Positions 59,951-64,000 of a stretch of 64,000 nt of DNA are shown here, in pieces. Each line of letters starts with the position of its first letter. The stretch's first letter is position 1. A program made the position numbers and the translations under genes. The notes under the pieces were generated by a model. The model saw only the letters and a list, made by a program, of their open reading frames with translations. It was not told where the DNA came from and did not search any database. Where the stretch lies: assembly GCF_017942085.1 (NCBI RefSeq), contig NZ_JAGKSP010000005.1, positions 336,041 to 400,040 of the forward strand, in the 5' to 3' direction. The DNA comes from Paenibacillus lignilyticus. GTDB lineage: Bacteria; Bacillota; Bacilli; Paenibacillales; Paenibacillaceae.

Positions 59951-61044
59951 CTAACCTATTCTTCTTCTTTTTCTCCATTTAATCATGGCTGATAACAGGA
60001 CTAAGAGACCGACAACAGATGATGTTGTTACCCATGTTTTTACATAGGACTTTTCTTGTAATGGTCCTATTTGAGTTGCCTTGAAAAACTTTTCATCTAC
60101 CTTAACTGCAATTGCATCCTTAATATCCACTCCTTTAATTTCAAACAACGAGCTTCCCACATGATGTTTTTCGTTTGACTCGCGGTTCTTCATTGGCATC
60201 GGAGTTCTTTGGCGCTTAATTTTTCCAATCTCATTGCCAATGTCTTTACTATCGACTTCCTCGACAGAAAGTCCGTACAAGACATTATTCCAAGCAACGC
60301 TACTAGGGTAGGTACTGGCAATTGCACCATTACGGTATCCATAAAGACTTTCTCTTCACCGATACCTACGATGTCGAATCCAACCCGATATGAATACACT
60401 AACCCATTATATTTCAATGTTACTGTGTCGTTACTTAAAACATATTCAATTCCAAACCTATTCATCAATACTTCGGTCAACGGGACCATGACCCGGTTAT
60501 CTTTATTTACATAGAAAATATCGCTCGGTCCAGATACAGCAACATCCTCTCCATTTATGGAGACTGATGCATCATATCGTTTTCGGAAGTTTTCTAACAG
60601 CAATTTACCATCGATTTTTTCATCATTATCGATTTTTTCCCCTGGCATTAATCGTCTAGTGGTAGTAACAGAGGCTTGATTAGGTGATGTTGAAATTCTC
60701 TTATTGAACATTGTAATCACGTAATACATTTCCCCTGCCTTGAAATCAACACCACAAGCGGACTGTGTATAAGGTGTCCAAACTTTTATTAATGCTTTTA
60801 CGTTACCTTTCTCCACCTTAAACACTTCAAAATAAACGTCTTTCCCATTATTATTATATCGAACTTCAAGCACCTTACCGAAAAACACATTCGACTCCTG
60901 TCGGGGCTCGATAATATAACCTGGAGAATAATCACATGCCAATACTCTTGTACTATTCATTATGAAACCACTTAACATTACTACTGCTGCAATGAATACA
61001 ATAATAAAATTTCTGAATGTGACTTTTCCAAATATCCTGCGCAC
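59951..61044 (-). pseudogene. Frameshifted secreted protein with NTR/TIMP-like and copper-amine-oxidase-like domains
   Basis: Two overlapping frames make one interrupted gene. The first starts at a GTG (61044, AAGGAG 9 bases upstream), with a hydrophobic signal (FIIVFIAAVVMLSGFI), then CDYSPGYIIEPRQESNVFFG...SACGVDFKAGEMYYV, a TIMP/NTR-like part, then VMVPLTEVLMNRFGIEYV, a copper-amine-oxidase-like N-terminal domain, and becomes nonsense after VQLPVPTLV. The second frame continues the sense with VAWNNVLYGLSVEEVDSKD and ends with a membrane helix and a basic tail (TTSSVVGLLVLLSAMIKWRKRRR, split here by the reader as helix plus RKRRR). One base gained or lost near 60300-60312 explains it. The region is clearly more AT-rich than its neighbours. 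Confidence 0.7.
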
Positions 61045-61161
61045 GTTAACCATCTCCTTACTGGATAATTTTTACCAATCCTATTCGACACATAGTATAT
61101 TACCACATTTTTACTTTTTAGTTGCGCTAATATTTTCCGTTAACTTAATCATTTTTAGGAA

Positions 61162-61201
61162 CGACAAAATCCCCTTCTGCCGGTCAGCAGAAGGGGATTT
61201 T
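61162..61201 (-). terminator. Terminator after the interrupted DUF5050-type gene
   Basis: AAAATCCCCTTCTGC / GCAGAAGGGGATTTT, 15 perfect pairs with a 6-base loop; the minus strand ends TTTTGTCG. Confidence 0.88.
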
Positions 61202-61290
61202 GAATGAATGGCGCTCTTGACAATATTTGCACATTCCGCATCGTGCATGGTGGATCGGGGAGTGCTCCTGACCAAACGCCGGCATGCACG

Positions 61291-63141
61291 TCACTTAGCC
61301 GAATAGGTCCCTTCCTGATACGTCAGCGTGTACACGATTCCGGCATCGGTCAACAGCGTCGACGCGATTCGGTCCTTCACCAGCCATACATTGCCACCAT
61401 CAGCCGTCACCTTATACAGTCCCCAGTCGAGGCCTTCACTTACGTAGTAGATGCCCGCAGCTCCGATATAGAATGAGGTAACGGCACGGTCACTCAGCTT
61501 GACTTCTTTGCCCCCGGCAATGTCATAACGGAAAAGCATGCCTGGTCCATTCGCGATACTCCCGCCTGCCGCGTTCAACGTATAATAGAAGCTTCCGTTA
61601 AATAGCTGCACCTGATACATGGTCCGCCCAACGAGCGTCTTTTCATCGGCGCCGTTCAGATCGGTCGATTTCAAATACCCGGTATCGTCCTCCACATAAT
61701 AGATCCGGTTGTTTTTCAACCAGAACTCTTTCACCGGACCGCTCAGCTTCATTTGCTTCATATCCGCCAGATGGATTTTGTACACGGCCGACTTGCTGTC
61801 GTCGCCTTGCCCATTCCCGTTAAAGCCGAGCGTTTAGAGGTATCCGTCCTGAACATACATGGTTCTGTTGGAGCCATAGCCGACATAACTAGAAGTGACC
61901 GAAACATGGACACCATAAGTAAACCCAGGCTCTCCTATCGCTGTTTCCTTCCCCGTCATCAGGTCGATCTGCGTCAAATTATCGCCGCCAGAGCCGAACA
62001 TCGGGTTGAAATCGGAATAGTACAACTGATTTCCGGACTTCACATATTGAATAAACTCCTTGGCGTTGGTTATAGGCTTCAATACACCTTGCTTGAGCTT
62101 GTACAACGACTCGCTGCCCATCGTGTAATCTCCGCTGTGCAGTACGACATACAGCTCTCCCTCGATCATCCGAATATCCGAAACCCAGCCGTCCCCGGAT
62201 TTCCAATCGGTAATGGCGCCGATGGTCCGGGTCGTGCGGTCCACGAGCCGATATGCATCCAATCGGTCTTTGCTGCCCACTGAAGTCACGTAATACAGCT
62301 CACCGCCGATCAGCTTCGCCGAATTCAAGTTCGGATTGCCATCCAGCGGTATCCGGACTTCCTTGCCCTTGCCTGTTCGGCTGTACAGCGTCTGCACGCC
62401 GCCTTTGTCCGTATAGCTCAGCCTGTAAGAGTAAACGGTATCGCCCGATGCGGCAATCAGATAATCCGTCTTCGTTTCCTCGACGCGCTTTCGGGGATCT
62501 GCCAACCTATCCTTGAGCTGATCCTTAAACGTCAACGTCTGCGGAGCCTTCAGATCAACCTGCTCGTCGCCGATCAGAAGGAGTCCGTCCAACCAATCGA
62601 TATGCTTGCCCAATGCAATTGCTGCCTCGCGGAGCGGAAGGACGATGCGTCCGTCCACCTTCTGCGGGGCAGTCTCGATCGCCTGCGGTACCTTGTCCAC
62701 AAGTATAGTTTTGCTGCCGACTGTGAACGTGATCGTCTTATGCAGCGCGTAATTGTTCAGCAAAACCTCATCCGGCTTTTGCTGCTGCCAAATCGCTTCC
62801 CAGTAGCTCTCGCCGTTCTCGGACTGCGTCGCCAGATCACTCATCATGCGAATCGGTACCAGCACGCGTCCGTCCCGCTGCACGATTTGATAATTGGCCA
62901 ACCAATCCGTCATTCTTCCGTTGACGTAGAGCTTATGCTTGAACTGGTACGGAACAACAACAAGCTTGTCGAAGGCCTCATTTAGCGTCTTCTTGCTCCC
63001 CGTATTAACAGTGACCGCAGGCGCGGCGGTTACTTGCGGGACAGTCCCCTCCGATAAAGCAGCAGCTGATGCTGCCGGCGCCGATAGCGCGCCCCACGCG
63101 AGTCCGATACCGCCGACCGTGGCCAACATTCTACTTTTCAT
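61291..63141 (-). pseudogene. Secreted copper-amine-oxidase-like / DUF5050-type protein interrupted by a stop codon
   Basis: The signal peptide (AWGALSAPAASAA), a copper-amine-oxidase-like N-terminal domain in two units (DGRVLVPIRMMSDLA and DGRIVLPLREAAIALG), then repeated strands such as KLIGGELYYVTSVGSK and KSGNQLYYSDFNPMFG that look like the DUF5050 beta-propeller. The frame stops at TAA (61836-61834) after YVQDGYL but continues in the same frame as TLGFNGNGQGDDSKSAVYKI and further propeller-like repeats to 61291. Tyr (TAT/TAC) would fit at the stop position. So this is a nonsense change, a sequencing error or a read-through gene. GGGAG lies 8 bases before the ATG at 63141. Confidence 0.75.
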
Positions 63142-63284
63142 AGCCCATTCTCCCTCTCCCGCTTACGGCTGGCACCCTTATATATCCATTAACGAGGCCC
63201 AAGCGCCAATTGTTGCGAAGAAAGGGAACGCCAGGGCTGGGCAGTAGTTACATCGGTCTGTAACAAGCCGTACTATCAAGGTTG

Positions 63285-63845
63285 TCATGGCTTTTCGAAG
63301 AAAATAAACACCGCATAATAAACCAGCGCATTGATGCAGCCGTACGTCAAGATAACCCCATCCCACGACGAGAAAATCAACAGCGCCAGCGTTATCCCGG
63401 CAAGACCGTGCAGAAATGCATTCACGATCATTCGTATCCACCGCACGGCTATGCGTTTGCACATGAAGTCGATTCCGATAGACGCAGGCGCACCTAACAC
63501 CGCCACGATAATGAGACTGACCACCCAAATGACAGCAAGCAGACTGCTAACATGCAGAATACCACCTAATACAATCGTACTAATCGTTACTGAAATAATG
63601 GCAACAAGAAGCTTCACGAGGATATATCGTTTAACGCGGAACTTCTGATCATGCGCTTGATCCGACGAATTGCCGTTTCTGACCGCTAGACTGCACATAA
63701 AGCAGAACCCGGGATACTCCGCGTCGCAACAGGCTTCGCATAGATGCTTTCCGCAGCCTGTGCAGGCAAGCGCGGCTTCAACGGCGGGATGAAAATAACA
63801 ATCTATGCGAGTGTTTATATCGTTCATTTGATATCCGTTAGACAT
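63285..63845 (-). CDS. Membrane protein with N-terminal B-box-type zinc finger
   Basis: 186 residues if the ATG at 63845 is used (63827 is the alternative; neither has a clear ribosome site). The N-terminus has CYFHPAVEAALACTGCGKHL followed by CEACCDAEYPGFCFMC, a B-box-like cluster of Cys and His. Four hydrophobic helices follow (LVKLLVAIISVTISTIVLGG, LLAVIWVVSLIIVAVLG, FLHGLAGITLALLIF, CINALVYYAVFIFF). Similar small zinc-finger membrane proteins are found in Paenibacillus, but the role is unknown. The last 80 bases of the window show nothing I can name. Confidence 0.7.
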   Translation of the reverse strand: MSNGYQMNDINTRIDCYFHPAVEAALACTGCGKHLCEACCDAEYPGFCFMCSLAVRNGNSSDQAHDQKFRVKRYILVKLLVAIISVTISTIVLGGILHVSSLLAVIWVVSLIIVAVLGAPASIGIDFMCKRIAVRWIRMIVNAFLHGLAGITLALLIFSSWDGVILTYGCINALVYYAVFIFFEKP

Positions 63846-64000
63846 GTTGCGCGTTTTTCCGATTTTCAAATCGTCACATCCCGAAAAATAAGTATTAGAA
63901 TGACCAAAAAAGCGGTGCAACAGCGGGAATGGACGAGAAAATATTGGCCTAGACTACAAACTCGAAATGCTTCCTCATAGGCTTGTATTAAGCTACAGTG

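Overview
The window looks like chromosome from an endospore-forming, low-to-moderate-GC Bacillota, most likely Paenibacillaceae (Paenibacillus/Cohnella type). The support is a tricistronic GerA-family germinant receptor, a SleB cortex-lytic enzyme, a possible gamma-type SASP, strong AGGAGG ribosome sites, a T-box in front of proS, a purine-riboswitch-like leader, an XerS recombinase, and secreted proteins with copper-amine-oxidase-like and atrophied Ig-like repeats. I see no rRNA, tRNA, CRISPR array, prophage or intact insertion sequence.

Layout. 1-5.9 kb: the end of an ABC-F gene, a lipase-like protein, a GNAT acetyltransferase, a DEDDh exonuclease, and a two-gene permease system whose second subunit has a 23-histidine loop. 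6-15 kb: an 8.4-kb minus-strand region encoding a giant array of 19 DUF11-type repeats, split into two ORFs that overlap by 4 bases, with a small methyltransferase upstream. 15-23.4 kb: cell-wall hydrolases (NlpC/P60, SH3-glucosaminidase, amidase), a Cu/Zn superoxide dismutase, a sugar oxidoreductase/isomerase pair, and an EamA transporter behind a purine-riboswitch-like leader. 23.4-27 kb: a five-gene minus-strand operon of potassium channel, unknown protein, Ser/Gly-rich lipoprotein, glutathionylspermidine-synthase-like ATP-grasp enzyme and DUF350 protein. 27.2-28.1 kb: a stand-alone UMP-kinase paralogue behind a 27-codon leader peptide whose stop codon lies inside a transcription terminator. 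28-41.5 kb: an MFS pump, thymidine kinase, threonine aldolase, the germinant receptor operon, a second ABC-F protein, an SgrR-type regulator and a DUF4173 membrane protein. 41.6-42.3 kb: a gene-free stretch with a nested palindrome and four copies of a short repeat. 42.3-47.3 kb: a multicopper oxidase/ZIP transporter pair, then a secreted glycosidase with a cre site and an AraC regulator. 47.4-57.7 kb: T-box/proS, xerS, a YtrA-like GntR/ABC operon with its own promoter and operator, sleB, a secreted Ig-like protein, a NUDIX hydrolase, a second NlpC/P60 protein and fused MsrA-MsrB. 57.8-63.9 kb: an MFS/TetR divergent pair, then two broken secreted-protein genes (one frameshift, one in-frame stop), the first AT-rich, and a zinc-finger membrane protein.

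The genes mostly serve envelope remodelling, sporulation and germination, efflux, metal handling and oxidative-stress repair. The most interesting signals are in regulation and assembly: the leader-peptide attenuator in front of the UMP-kinase paralogue, the variant ON-type purine aptamer in front of an exporter, the channel/ATP-grasp/lipoprotein operon, and the split giant repeat protein with an odd start region. Functions are inferred from remembered family motifs; no database search was run.
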